Below are positions 43,448 to 51,746 of a DNA stretch of 64,000 nucleotides, in pieces. Below the pieces are notes generated by a model, which saw nothing but the letters and a program-made list of their open reading frames with translations, was not told the DNA's origin and searched no databases. Position 1 is the stretch's first letter; every line of letters begins with the position of its first letter. Origin of the DNA: Brevibacillus laterosporus (lineage in GTDB: Bacteria > Bacillota > Bacilli > Brevibacillales > Brevibacillaceae); NCBI RefSeq assembly GCF_030489605.1, contig NZ_JAUKFY010000005.1:248001-312000 (forward strand), given 5' to 3'. The position numbers and the translations under genes are program-made.

Positions 43448-43843
43448 ATGGCGAACTACTCGAATAATATCGGAGCCCACTCGCAGTTAGTGGCGAAAAC
43501 GGCGCTCCTTGCTAACGGTTACGAGATCGCCAATCCCGAAGCCCCCGAAGTGTATGACATTGTAGCGCGGCACCCGTTGTCACGCAACTGGCAGACGTTT
43601 CAAGTAAAGACCGTACGTAGACGGGAAGACCGGGGTGGTGCGCTCGTTGTATGTGGATCACGTAACAGTGGCGATGTTTACACGCGGGACGACGCGGATT
43701 ATCTCATCGGTGTGCTGGACGGCGAAGTGTACTTGATTGAAAATCGGGAGCTGTCCGAATACTGGGCGACGCCGGACAATATAAACGAGAAATGGCGCAA
43801 GTTATCGACTGTTATTAAAAAACAATTATCGGAGGCGGTTTAA
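43448..43843 (+). CDS. PD-(D/E)XK endonuclease-like protein
   Basis: A 131-residue protein resembling archaeal resolvase/intron-associated PD-(D/E)XK nucleases: GAHSQLVAKTALLANGYEI (helix with the conserved acidic position replaced), VYDIVARHP (Asp) and WQTFQVKTV (Q-x-K). ATG 43448 after AAAGGAGG. It may process replication or recombination intermediates. Confidence 0.6.
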   Translation: MANYSNNIGAHSQLVAKTALLANGYEIANPEAPEVYDIVARHPLSRNWQTFQVKTVRRREDRGGALVVCGSRNSGDVYTRDDADYLIGVLDGEVYLIENRELSEYWATPDNINEKWRKLSTVIKKQLSEAV

Positions 43844-43845
43844 TA

Positions 43846-45276
43846 ATGGGAAACATTAAAACGGTAAATGGCGTTCAATATCGTGTGGTAACGGATCGTG
43901 ATGCGCAGGTGGGTGATTATGTGTTCTACGATGAATCGCCAAGGTATTTTATTGAGGAAGGTAAGCCGTATGTGGTAGTGAGAGTTGATCATCACGACGA
44001 TCCTCAAATCATTGATGAGGAAGGTGGCGAGTATGATACTTGGCTCGATCGTTACGAGTTACTCGAAAAAATCGGCACTGTTCCGAACGAACTAGTAACG
44101 CATGGGGGCGTAACTTATCGGAAGGTCGCGCGAGATGCGAGAGTGGGCGATAAGTTCGTGGTTCCTAATGATTCAGCCGTGGATTATACCGCGGGTAAAG
44201 TTTACGAGATTACCGAAATTGACTCAGACGGTGACCCTTACTTTATTGATGACGTAGAAGACGAACATTTCGTAACATCAGGAAACTATACCGTACTAGA
44301 GCCGATTTCCATCGACGAGGAACTAGCCGCAGCACAAGCGAGAGTTGCCGAACTTGGAGCGATGAAGAAGAAAGCTAACCGTTTGAAAGTCGGGGAGTAT
44401 GCGAAAGTGGTAAGGGTCGATATGACATGCGCCTCAATTGGGCAAATCGTGAAGGTTATCGAAGATGACGAGGACCCTGTGCCATTCCGCGCCGAGGACC
44501 TAAAAGGACACGTCGCAGGATGGTTCCTAGAGAGTAGTTTAGTCCGCGCCACCGACGAAGAGGTTGCGGAAGCATTACGTCAGATCGAACGAGAAAAGAT
44601 CAAGCCGGGTGTTTACGTGAAATTAATGATAGCTGACGGAGAAGAGCCTAAGTACGGATGGGGTGGTGTATGTAATGGCGATATTGGTAAGGTACGTTTT
44701 GTTAACGGAAATAGTGTACGTGTAGATTTTCCAAAGAGCACGTATTGGCATGCGCACATTGATGAGCTAACAGTAGCCACAGAAGAGGAAGTGACTGCGG
44801 AGGTCGAGCGCCAACACGCGGCTGATCAGTTTAAACCGGGCGATAAGGTGCGTTTGGTTAGCGGCGGAAGAGAGCTTCCACTGTTAGGCTTTGATGATGG
44901 CGGTATCTATACTGTTGGCTTACGCGAGGACGATGATAGATTGACTATTAAAAGACAAGATGGAAAGAAGGGCTACGCGAAACACTATCAACTAGAGAAG
45001 GCAACCGATGAGGAGGCGAAATGGGCCGCACTCGGCCGTAAGGTTGGCGAGTTTAAGGCAGGCGACACGGTAAGATTCCTTGGACACTCGCATTATCACG
45101 GTTTAAACGAGCATGTAGGAATTATTACTACAATCGAACGAACCAACGGGGAGTTTTCGCCTTACCGTCTTAGTATGCCGGATTTCGTGACTAGCGACTA
45201 CAATACGTGGACTAAACCGGAGGAACTAGAACTCATTGCGCCGGTAGAATCCACCGTAAACTTACGAGTAGCCTAG
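43846..45276 (+). CDS. Multi-module SH3-like repeat protein
   Basis: A 476-residue protein made of repeated beta-rich modules. Module 1 (residues 5-75) has QYRVVTDRDAQVGDYVFY; module 2 (85-150) has TYRKVARDARVGDKFVVP...YTVLEPI. Then several KOW/SH3-like segments follow (LKVGEYAKVVRVDMTCASIGQIVKV, IKPGVYVKLM, FKPGDKVRLVSG, FKAGDTVRFLGH). No catalytic motif is seen. Paralogous modules occur at 42109 and 56323. Role unknown. Confidence 0.65.
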   Translation: MGNIKTVNGVQYRVVTDRDAQVGDYVFYDESPRYFIEEGKPYVVVRVDHHDDPQIIDEEGGEYDTWLDRYELLEKIGTVPNELVTHGGVTYRKVARDARVGDKFVVPNDSAVDYTAGKVYEITEIDSDGDPYFIDDVEDEHFVTSGNYTVLEPISIDEELAAAQARVAELGAMKKKANRLKVGEYAKVVRVDMTCASIGQIVKVIEDDEDPVPFRAEDLKGHVAGWFLESSLVRATDEEVAEALRQIEREKIKPGVYVKLMIADGEEPKYGWGGVCNGDIGKVRFVNGNSVRVDFPKSTYWHAHIDELTVATEEEVTAEVERQHAADQFKPGDKVRLVSGGRELPLLGFDDGGIYTVGLREDDDRLTIKRQDGKKGYAKHYQLEKATDEEAKWAALGRKVGEFKAGDTVRFLGHSHYHGLNEHVGIITTIERTNGEFSPYRLSMPDFVTSDYNTWTKPEELELIAPVESTVNLRVA

Positions 45277-45369
45277 CCATCCTAACGAAAGGAGGCGGTC
45301 GCTCTGACCGTAAAGTTATCGTTAAAACTCCGTTCACCGACCGTAGCCGACGCTGAGGTTAAGCAACGA

Positions 45370-47073
45370 GTGGCAGACGCGACTAAACGTAAGTCTGCCG
45401 CAACTGAGACGATCGAGCAGGCGTGGGCGCGGGTCGGCGCTCAGAAACTAACCGACAAGGAACGTGTCATCTACGAAACAGCCAAGACCGCATTCTTCTC
45501 CGGGGCGATAGGCAGGCTCTCGGAGAAGAAGCTCTCGAAAGCCGAAGTCCTCGAAATGGGTCGCCGTATTATGGCCGCACAAGCCACGGAGGCACGCGAA
45601 GAGAGGATTGCGGAAGTGCTTGCAGGTAAACCGGACAATTACTTCATACTAACGGACGACTGTGAGCTTCCGGCATTTGTCGAACGGTTACGAGAGGAAG
45701 TTCGGCGACAGCGCGTTGAATGGCGTGATCGTTTCCGAATACTAGACGTAGATTCTATGACCGCAGGCGACTTTGAGGGTACGGGCATAGATTCCTACAT
45801 CGACTTATCAATAGGGTTCTCGATATGGCTTCCGATACTTAACGAAGGCTACTATCTTCCGTACGGTCACGTTGATGGTTTCGATGTGCCACACGCGTTC
45901 AAGGCGGGCGACCCGCAGCTAACGCGATCGAAAGTACTAGCCGCAATTACACCGTACCTATCGCGCCCAGAACACGGAAAGACGTTTCACATGGGTTCGG
46001 CGCGGTACGACTTACACATCGCGCAGAATGATGGATACGAGATTCACGGCTGTGTATGGGACACATTAGACGCGATGCACCTCATGAATGAGCACGAAGA
46101 GTCGTATGGTTTAAAGCCGTTGACCGCGAAATACGGTCGGTTCTATGGAATAGACGGGCCGATCTACACATTCGATGATATGTTCGGGAATCGCTCGCCA
46201 GCTCCGTTCAACACCGAACTGGTCGGAATCTACGCGATTAAAGACGTACTATATGGATGGAAACTATTCGAATGGCAGTTCGAAGTGATGGCGAAGACTG
46301 GCCGTTTGCTTGAATGTTACGCGAACATCGACTCGAAGTTACCGGAGACGGACGTATTCATGGCACGCTGCGGATTCGAAATTGATCTCGTAATGATGCG
46401 CGGACTTAGTGTTGAGTTCGAGGAAAAGCTGACGGAAGCAAGGCGTCAATTGGTCGAGACATACGGTATTGATATAGAGTTTGTCCGCAAGATGGATCGG
46501 ACTATTAACGCGAAGAAAGTAGCCGACTGGATCGAAACGCAGAAGAAACGAATTACCAAGCGTGACGAGAACATCGCCAAGCAACAAGCGATAATTGCGG
46601 ATTTAGAATCGCGGGGTAAATCGCATTTGAAAAGGTACTCAGCCGCCAAACAGCAATTAGCTAAGTATCTTGCAGAGGACCTAGTACCGGCAGATGAGAA
46701 GCACGCGCCATTATTCGTCGAGGACGGCGAGTTCAAATTGACTAACGGTAATCACATAGCATATCTCATCTACGACCACATTGGAATTAGAGACAGGACG
46801 CACCTTGTAAAACGTGGAAAGACTCGATCAACCGCGGCAGATGTGCTCGAAATGTACTATGAGGACGAGGAAGAATTAGCGCCGTTGGCAACCGTTGCCG
46901 CATACGAAAAACTACTATCGACTTACGTTAATAAGATTCCGAACGCGCTAGAGCCGGATGGAAGATTGCACTCCGAATTTAAGGCGGGAGGTACGAAAAC
47001 TGGGCGCTATAGTTCAAGTGGATATAACGGACGACCTATCGATATTCTTGACGAGTTCAAAACGGGGGTGTAG
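45370..47073 (+). CDS. Family A DNA polymerase, N-terminal part (3'-5' exonuclease and thumb)
   Basis: 567 residues from GTG 45370. The proofreading domain is intact: DFEGTGID (ExoI, D-x-E), HMGSARYDLHI (ExoII) and YAIKDVLYGWKLF (ExoIII, Y-x3-D). The thumb leads to LHSEFKAGGTKTGRYSSS, the start of the polymerase domain, and the ORF then stops after a 17-residue tail. The rest of the enzyme is at 47350. A very good AAAGGAGG site at 45288-45295 is followed eight bases later by an in-frame CTG (45304) with no stop between, so translation may start there and add 22 residues. Confidence 0.85.
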   Translation: MADATKRKSAATETIEQAWARVGAQKLTDKERVIYETAKTAFFSGAIGRLSEKKLSKAEVLEMGRRIMAAQATEAREERIAEVLAGKPDNYFILTDDCELPAFVERLREEVRRQRVEWRDRFRILDVDSMTAGDFEGTGIDSYIDLSIGFSIWLPILNEGYYLPYGHVDGFDVPHAFKAGDPQLTRSKVLAAITPYLSRPEHGKTFHMGSARYDLHIAQNDGYEIHGCVWDTLDAMHLMNEHEESYGLKPLTAKYGRFYGIDGPIYTFDDMFGNRSPAPFNTELVGIYAIKDVLYGWKLFEWQFEVMAKTGRLLECYANIDSKLPETDVFMARCGFEIDLVMMRGLSVEFEEKLTEARRQLVETYGIDIEFVRKMDRTINAKKVADWIETQKKRITKRDENIAKQQAIIADLESRGKSHLKRYSAAKQQLAKYLAEDLVPADEKHAPLFVEDGEFKLTNGNHIAYLIYDHIGIRDRTHLVKRGKTRSTAADVLEMYYEDEEELAPLATVAAYEKLLSTYVNKIPNALEPDGRLHSEFKAGGTKTGRYSSSGYNGRPIDILDEFKTGV

Positions 47074-47075
47074 AG

Positions 47076-47366
47076 ATGGAGAAATTTCTCTGGAACTTTT
47101 ATTGGGATTGTGGTCGAAATGGCGATCTTGAGGGGCTGTTCGTTGCTTCTGATAATGAAATACAAGAGCTAATCGGCAAGCGTGTGTATTTTGGGGAGGT
47201 TCTCGGTAAACACAGTGATGTTTACGGGACACTAGAGCAAGGAGACTTCGATAAAATCAATCTTGATTCAGAGACTGTTGGGAAGGTTGCTGAGGTTCTA
47301 GGCGTCTCTTGGAGTGGATTTGATCCGCGTCACTATTTAGGAGAAGAAGATGCCGATGATAACTGA
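47076..47366 (+). CDS. Small phage protein encoded between the polymerase halves
   Basis: A 96-residue acidic protein (FYWDCGRNGDLEGLFVASDNEIQELIGKRVYFGEVLGKHSDVYG...) of a type found as free-standing small genes in phages. It has its own GGGGGTGTAGAG site and starts two bases after the first polymerase ORF. Its end overlaps the second polymerase ORF by 17 bases. There is no homing-endonuclease, intein or intron motif in it. Confidence 0.7.
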   Translation: MEKFLWNFYWDCGRNGDLEGLFVASDNEIQELIGKRVYFGEVLGKHSDVYGTLEQGDFDKINLDSETVGKVAEVLGVSWSGFDPRHYLGEEDADDN

Positions 47367-48480
47367 CGCTAATTATCACGCAATCGTCCGCAAGTTAATC
47401 TCAGATGAACGTAAAGTACAGCTCGGTACGAATTTACAGAACCTCCCGTCTAAAGGCGAGGGCGATCGCGTCCGAAATTGCTTTATTCCAGCCGACGGAT
47501 TTATCTTCATCGGCGCCGATCTCGGTCAGATAGAGCCTCGCATAATGGCGCATATCATGTATGAAAAATACGGCGACAACTCCATGCGACAAATCTTCGT
47601 TGACGGCGTTGACCTCTACACGACTATGGCGATGATGACGTTTAATTTGGCGGAAGAGTTTTGCGTAGACAAGGCGTTCGATCCGACTGGTTCGTTTCAG
47701 CCACGCAAGCTTATGAAAACCGGCGTACTCGCGGTAGCCTATCGTCAATCCAAGCGTTCTTTCGCGAAGAAAATGGGCGTAACGGAGGAGGTGGCGGAAA
47801 TGTTTTTCGAAAACTTCGACCGTACATTTCCGTCATTTAACACAATGGTTGACGACATTATAGCCGGCCTCAAACGTGACCAATACGTTGAAACACTACG
47901 CGGAAGAAAACGAAGATTCCCGGACTATAAACGTGTAGCGGACGAGAAAAAAGGGAACGAGCGTCGACGTATACAGTTATTCATGGAACGTAAACGTCTA
48001 CTTGATAGGATTTCAACTAAAGCGATAAGCAACGGTATGTCTACGATAAACGGTGATTTGACGATCAAAGACAGCTCTAGTAAAGAGGAACGTCGCCTTA
48101 AAGAAATTCAAACGGAGCTTGATTGTTTATATGAAATATCGGGACTCGTCGGCTACTGGGAACGCGCAGCCTTTAACGCCGTTATACAAGGTACTGGCGC
48201 TGACATATTAAAAATGAACGGTAACCGAATGGCCCGCGAATGTATGGCGCGAGGTTGGGAAATGAACGCGTCTATACACGATGAAATATTGATTTCGGTT
48301 CCACGTGAGCAATTGACTCCTGCAACAATCGAATTAGTCAACGAGATCATGACGAAAACAGTTTCGCTAAGTGTTCCACTAGTTACGGACATTGTAATAA
48401 TGGAACGGTGGATGGACGAACACAAGCCGGAAGAGTGGGACTTCGAAAATTGCCGGCCAAAATCGAAGGAGGACGAGTAA
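47350..48480 (+). CDS. Family A DNA polymerase, C-terminal part (palm and fingers)
   Basis: 376 residues carrying all polymerase motifs: LGTNLQNLPSKGEGDRVRN, motif A FIGADLGQIEPRIMAH, motif B RKLMKTGVLAVAYRQS and motif C NASIHDEILISV. It lacks the exonuclease and thumb, which are in the ORF at 45370. ATG 47350 has AGGAGAAG upstream inside the intervening gene. Active enzyme would need association of the two chains. A charged insert (KGNERRRIQLFMERKR...) lies between motifs B and C. Confidence 0.85.
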   Translation: MPMITDANYHAIVRKLISDERKVQLGTNLQNLPSKGEGDRVRNCFIPADGFIFIGADLGQIEPRIMAHIMYEKYGDNSMRQIFVDGVDLYTTMAMMTFNLAEEFCVDKAFDPTGSFQPRKLMKTGVLAVAYRQSKRSFAKKMGVTEEVAEMFFENFDRTFPSFNTMVDDIIAGLKRDQYVETLRGRKRRFPDYKRVADEKKGNERRRIQLFMERKRLLDRISTKAISNGMSTINGDLTIKDSSSKEERRLKEIQTELDCLYEISGLVGYWERAAFNAVIQGTGADILKMNGNRMARECMARGWEMNASIHDEILISVPREQLTPATIELVNEIMTKTVSLSVPLVTDIVIMERWMDEHKPEEWDFENCRPKSKEDE

Positions 48481-48482
48481 AT

Positions 48483-48785
48483 ATGAAGACAACGGAGGAA
48501 CAGCGCCTAGCGATATTTTTTGATGATGAGTGTGGTTTTGATTACGAGAAGGTTGAGACGACTCCGTGGGAAGACCAAGGGAAATACAGTGTGTGTAATT
48601 GTATCTTTAAAACCTTCGACGAGAGGCATTTTATGTTTGATGTTGAGCGTGCCGGCAGTTATTTTGGACACTATGAATATGGTTGTTGGGGTGATGTGGT
48701 TGAGGTAGAAGAAGTAACAAGGACTGTAGAAATCACCCAATGGGAAGAAGTTACGAAAGGGGACGATGCTCTATCTCACAACTAG
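48483..48785 (+). CDS. Small acidic phage protein
   Basis: A 100-residue protein with a beta-rich acidic C-terminus (GDVVEVEEVTRTVEITQWEEV). The same style occurs in the 51095 gene (DEVECIEVHQVEKMVKVWEAV), so the two are probably paralogues. AAGGAGGACG upstream. Function unknown. Confidence 0.55.
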   Translation: MKTTEEQRLAIFFDDECGFDYEKVETTPWEDQGKYSVCNCIFKTFDERHFMFDVERAGSYFGHYEYGCWGDVVEVEEVTRTVEITQWEEVTKGDDALSHN

Positions 48786-49771
48786 CCAATGATTTCAAAA
48801 CGATGCTTGACCAATGGCACTCTGCGCCCGAGGTTTGGGACAACGAGCTTGACGCTATAATTTCCGAACAGAAAGCGAATGCTCTCCGTACCCGCCCGTT
48901 TTTTAACTTTCGAGCACAGCCGTACTTTTCGCCGTCTAGCGCCAACGCGGATAAACGCGAACTATACGAGAAGCTACGCGGGGCCAAAAAGGATATCCAG
49001 CCGCGACCGCCTCACCAAGGACGCTGGACTCGGCTCGGCACCGCAATCGGTGACGTAATTCAACGCGATCTATTATTCATCGAAAAGCATTACGAGCGAA
49101 CTTTCGGGGAGGCACCGCCCTTCACCGTTGAGCGTACACCGGACGGATTACCGATGTGGGAGGACTTCGCGCAGAAACTACACGTTATGGATCACGGCGG
49201 CCAACGGTTCGCCCTCTACGGAAAGCCTGACGGTATCCTCCGATACAAAGACGGACGCCGCGTAGGTCTCGAAATTAAGTCGAAGCAGACAACCGCAGCT
49301 AAGACGAGTCCCCACTCGATGACCGAGCCGGAAGCTAAGCACGTTGCTCAATGCGTCGGCTATACGGAAATGTACGGGACTTCTGAGGCCCCCTTAGACG
49401 ACTACCTCATCGTGTATGTGAACGCGTCTAAAGCTAAATGGGTACTGACGGATGAGGAATACGCGGCCAAGCCTGATTTACGAGTGTTCCACGTGACTAT
49501 CACGGATCAAGATCGAATCGGACTCCGAGACGAATTGCTGGACATAGTAATTCGATCGAAAGAAGGTCGGCCGCCGAAGCTTGACCTCGAAAAGTGGACG
49601 TTTAACAACTTCAAGACAGCGTGCGCCCTTTCGTTGAGTGCCGAAGAATACAATGAGTTGGAACGACAAGTGGCGATGGTGCGTAGGTCACGAATGCCAG
49701 AGTGGAAGAAACGGTCGTATATCGATGCGTTCGAACAAATCACTTCGATACTCGATAAGGAGGTGGCTTGA
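48740..49771 (+). CDS. PD-(D/E)XK exonuclease-like protein (RecB/Cas4-type)
   Basis: A 343-residue protein. The nuclease core is FALYGKPDGILRYKDGRRVGLEIKSKQ at about residues 156-182 (D, then E-x-K), followed by a Q-containing helix HVAQCVGYTEMYG, as in RecB-family nucleases. ATG 48740 overlaps the previous gene by 46 bases and lacks a strong site; an internal ATG at 48803 is possible. Probably end-processing in phage recombination. Confidence 0.72.
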   Translation: MGRSYERGRCSISQLANDFKTMLDQWHSAPEVWDNELDAIISEQKANALRTRPFFNFRAQPYFSPSSANADKRELYEKLRGAKKDIQPRPPHQGRWTRLGTAIGDVIQRDLLFIEKHYERTFGEAPPFTVERTPDGLPMWEDFAQKLHVMDHGGQRFALYGKPDGILRYKDGRRVGLEIKSKQTTAAKTSPHSMTEPEAKHVAQCVGYTEMYGTSEAPLDDYLIVYVNASKAKWVLTDEEYAAKPDLRVFHVTITDQDRIGLRDELLDIVIRSKEGRPPKLDLEKWTFNNFKTACALSLSAEEYNELERQVAMVRRSRMPEWKKRSYIDAFEQITSILDKEVA

Positions 49772-50361
49772 TGGGCGAAATTTACACGTTCATTGACCTG
49801 GAAACGACGGGTCTCGATCACGAGAACGATCAAATTATCGAAGTTGCCGCGATCAGAACGGATTTAGAACGCGAGTACGGACGGTTCCAGACGTTTGTGC
49901 AACTCGATGAGGGGCGCGAATTACCAAGCTTTATCGCGGAACTGACGGGTATCACAGAGAGAGACTTAAATGGAGGTACCCACAGTTTCTTTGCGGTCAG
50001 TGCGTTAGGTAAATTTTTTGCTGATACTACGGTCGTTGCTCACAATGCCCCATTCGACCTATCGTTTGTTACTGGACGCGTTATGTTCCTTGAAAAGTTC
50101 GTCTGCACCCGGGCGCTCGCCAAGCTCGTAGCGCCCACGGAGTCCGCGTCATTAAAAGATGTATGTGCCCGATATGGCATCGAGTTAAACGGGCATCATC
50201 GGGCAATGAACGACGTGTTCGCTACAATCGAGGTCTTTCGTAAGCTTAAGCCGATTGCAGATTATCGCGGTATTAACTACCGGAATGTGGTCGTAAATGC
50301 TCCGGGTCGGCCGTTGAAGTACGTACCTTACGGGGCGAAAATCGTGGAGGTGGTCGCCTAA
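49771..50361 (+). CDS. DnaQ-like 3'-5' exonuclease (DEDDh)
   Basis: A 196-residue exonuclease. TFIDLETTGLDHENDQIIEVAAI (DxE), VVAHNAPFDLSFV (D) and HHRAMNDVFATIEVF (H-x4-D) give the complete DEDDh set. ATG 49771 follows AAGGAGGTGG. A second proofreading-type activity beside the polymerase's own exonuclease domain. Confidence 0.88.
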   Translation: MGEIYTFIDLETTGLDHENDQIIEVAAIRTDLEREYGRFQTFVQLDEGRELPSFIAELTGITERDLNGGTHSFFAVSALGKFFADTTVVAHNAPFDLSFVTGRVMFLEKFVCTRALAKLVAPTESASLKDVCARYGIELNGHHRAMNDVFATIEVFRKLKPIADYRGINYRNVVVNAPGRPLKYVPYGAKIVEVVA

Positions 50362-50564
50362 TGCCGATGGTCTCTCACGACATGATCGAAAATTATGACG
50401 AATTGGAACGCGAAGTAGACTCGCTTAAAACGGTGATGGCGGTCGTATCCGGCGACATCCGCCGTTTAGCCTCCGAGCTACATACGGAGGACAGCGATGT
50501 GGTGTACGACAATCTGCTCGACTACGCGCGTCATTTAGAGACCGCGGCGGGCTTACGGAGGTGA
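50361..50564 (+). CDS. Small helical phage protein
   Basis: A 67-residue protein (ENYDELEREVDSLKTVMAVVSGDIRRLASEL), likely a coiled coil. TAATG overlap with the exonuclease gene. Unknown. Confidence 0.55.
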   Translation: MPMVSHDMIENYDELEREVDSLKTVMAVVSGDIRRLASELHTEDSDVVYDNLLDYARHLETAAGLRR

Positions 50565-50567
50565 CCG

Positions 50568-51092
50568 ATGGCTACTCGTAAAAAGGAACGATATCTCGGT
50601 CTGGACATTTCGATGAACCCCGGATTCGCGGTGATAGACGTAGTGAACCGGGTGCCTTCGCTAATATACGCTTCATCGCTCGTTACATCTACTGCACATA
50701 CGGACGGCCAACGTTTCGCATACATCGAAGCAAAGACGGTCGCGGTCGCTCACGATGCCGGACCACTTACCGCAATCATACGTGAAGACTTTACGGATGG
50801 CCGATCGAAAAGGGCGAGACAAGGTGTGTTCGGTGCGTGGGCGGCCGTTGACCAAGGGCTGGCTCGGTATGGCTACGCGGTGACTGACGAGATTAGCCCA
50901 ACGGCTGTGAAACGGTTAGTCACCGGCAATGGCAAGGCGGAGAAGGTCGAGGTCGCGGTAAGAGTACGTAAGATACTAGGATTGCCGGAAGACTATGGGT
51001 TTGCGGCAGGCTACGATGATAGCGATGCGTGTGCGGTGGTGCTGGCGTATCTTATCGCGAATAAATTGATAGACATTGAGGGGGCGGAGTGA
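50568..51092 (+). CDS. RuvC-like Holliday junction resolvase
   Basis: A 174-residue RNase H-fold protein. YLGLDISMNPGFAVID (first Asp), IIREDFTDG, the helix SPTAVKRLVTGNGKAEKVEVAVRVRKILGL and YDDSDACAVVLAYLIAN (final Asp pair) fit RuvC. It resolves branched DNA before packaging. ACGGAGGTGACCG upstream. Confidence 0.82.
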   Translation: MATRKKERYLGLDISMNPGFAVIDVVNRVPSLIYASSLVTSTAHTDGQRFAYIEAKTVAVAHDAGPLTAIIREDFTDGRSKRARQGVFGAWAAVDQGLARYGYAVTDEISPTAVKRLVTGNGKAEKVEVAVRVRKILGLPEDYGFAAGYDDSDACAVVLAYLIANKLIDIEGAE

Positions 51093-51094
51093 GT

Positions 51095-51379
51095 ATGGCA
51101 AAAGTTAATTTCAGAACGGAAGAGTTAAAAGAATACGGGCTTCCGTGGGAGGGGTATGACGGAGTGGAGGTGATTTCAGATCGAATTGTCGACCAATCAA
51201 GGTGGTCTGTATACCACGACATTATCTTTAAATGGATTGACGGGAAGTATTACTCCACAGGCTATAGTGTCGGAGCAACAGAGTGCCAAGATGAGAGACC
51301 GTGGGAATACGAGGATGAAGTCGAATGCATAGAAGTACATCAAGTAGAAAAAATGGTCAAAGTGTGGGAGGCGGTTTGA
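51095..51379 (+). CDS. Small acidic phage protein, paralogue of 48483
   Basis: A 94-residue protein with GLPWEGYDGVEVISDRIVDQSRWSVYHDIIFKW and an acidic end. ATG 51095 with GGGGCGGAG upstream. Function unknown. Confidence 0.55.
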   Translation: MAKVNFRTEELKEYGLPWEGYDGVEVISDRIVDQSRWSVYHDIIFKWIDGKYYSTGYSVGATECQDERPWEYEDEVECIEVHQVEKMVKVWEAV

Positions 51380-51555
51380 TGAGTTGGTCTAAGTTGGGGC
51401 TCTTCATATTTTGGGCAGTAATCGTTACAGGCGTATATTTACTAGGCGGCGCTGGCGTGTATTACATTTTTGCTCTTTCAGGCGTAGGCATCCCGTTTGT
51501 TCACTCGGTCTTGCTTTTTGCATTACTCCGGCTGTTACGAGCATTAACCGGATGA
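51379..51555 (+). CDS. 58-residue phage membrane protein
   Basis: Two hydrophobic helices (residues 6-26 and 30-50). The start overlaps the previous stop (TGATG) with GGAGGCGG upstream. Unknown. Confidence 0.55.
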   Translation: MSWSKLGLFIFWAVIVTGVYLLGGAGVYYIFALSGVGIPFVHSVLLFALLRLLRALTG

Positions 51556-51746
51556 ATAAATGCGACGAAAAACCAGTCGAACGATCACTCCGTTACCTAC
51601 GCGAGGAGCTAGAGAACGTAAACGAGAGCTTATTCGTCAGTGAGCGAAGATGTCTGGCGCTTAGACTGCGCAGGCAAACGATAATTAACGCGATAAACGA
51701 TATTGAAAGGGAGATGACGCGGATTGACTCAACTGCTAACGGATGA
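51552..51746 (+). CDS. Small coiled-coil phage protein
   Basis: A 64-residue charged helical protein ([25 protein letters not shown]...) overlapping both neighbours (four bases upstream, 23 bases downstream). Unknown. Confidence 0.5.
   Translation: MNKCDEKPVERSLRYLREELENVNESLFVSERRCLALRLRRQTIINAINDIEREMTRIDSTANG

Noticed and set aside
47076-47366. Intein or group I intron interrupting the polymerase
   Set aside because: The intervening ORF has no intein splice motifs and no LAGLIDADG, HNH or GIY-YIG nuclease motif; both flanking ORFs have their own translation signals. RNA-level splicing cannot be excluded without data.
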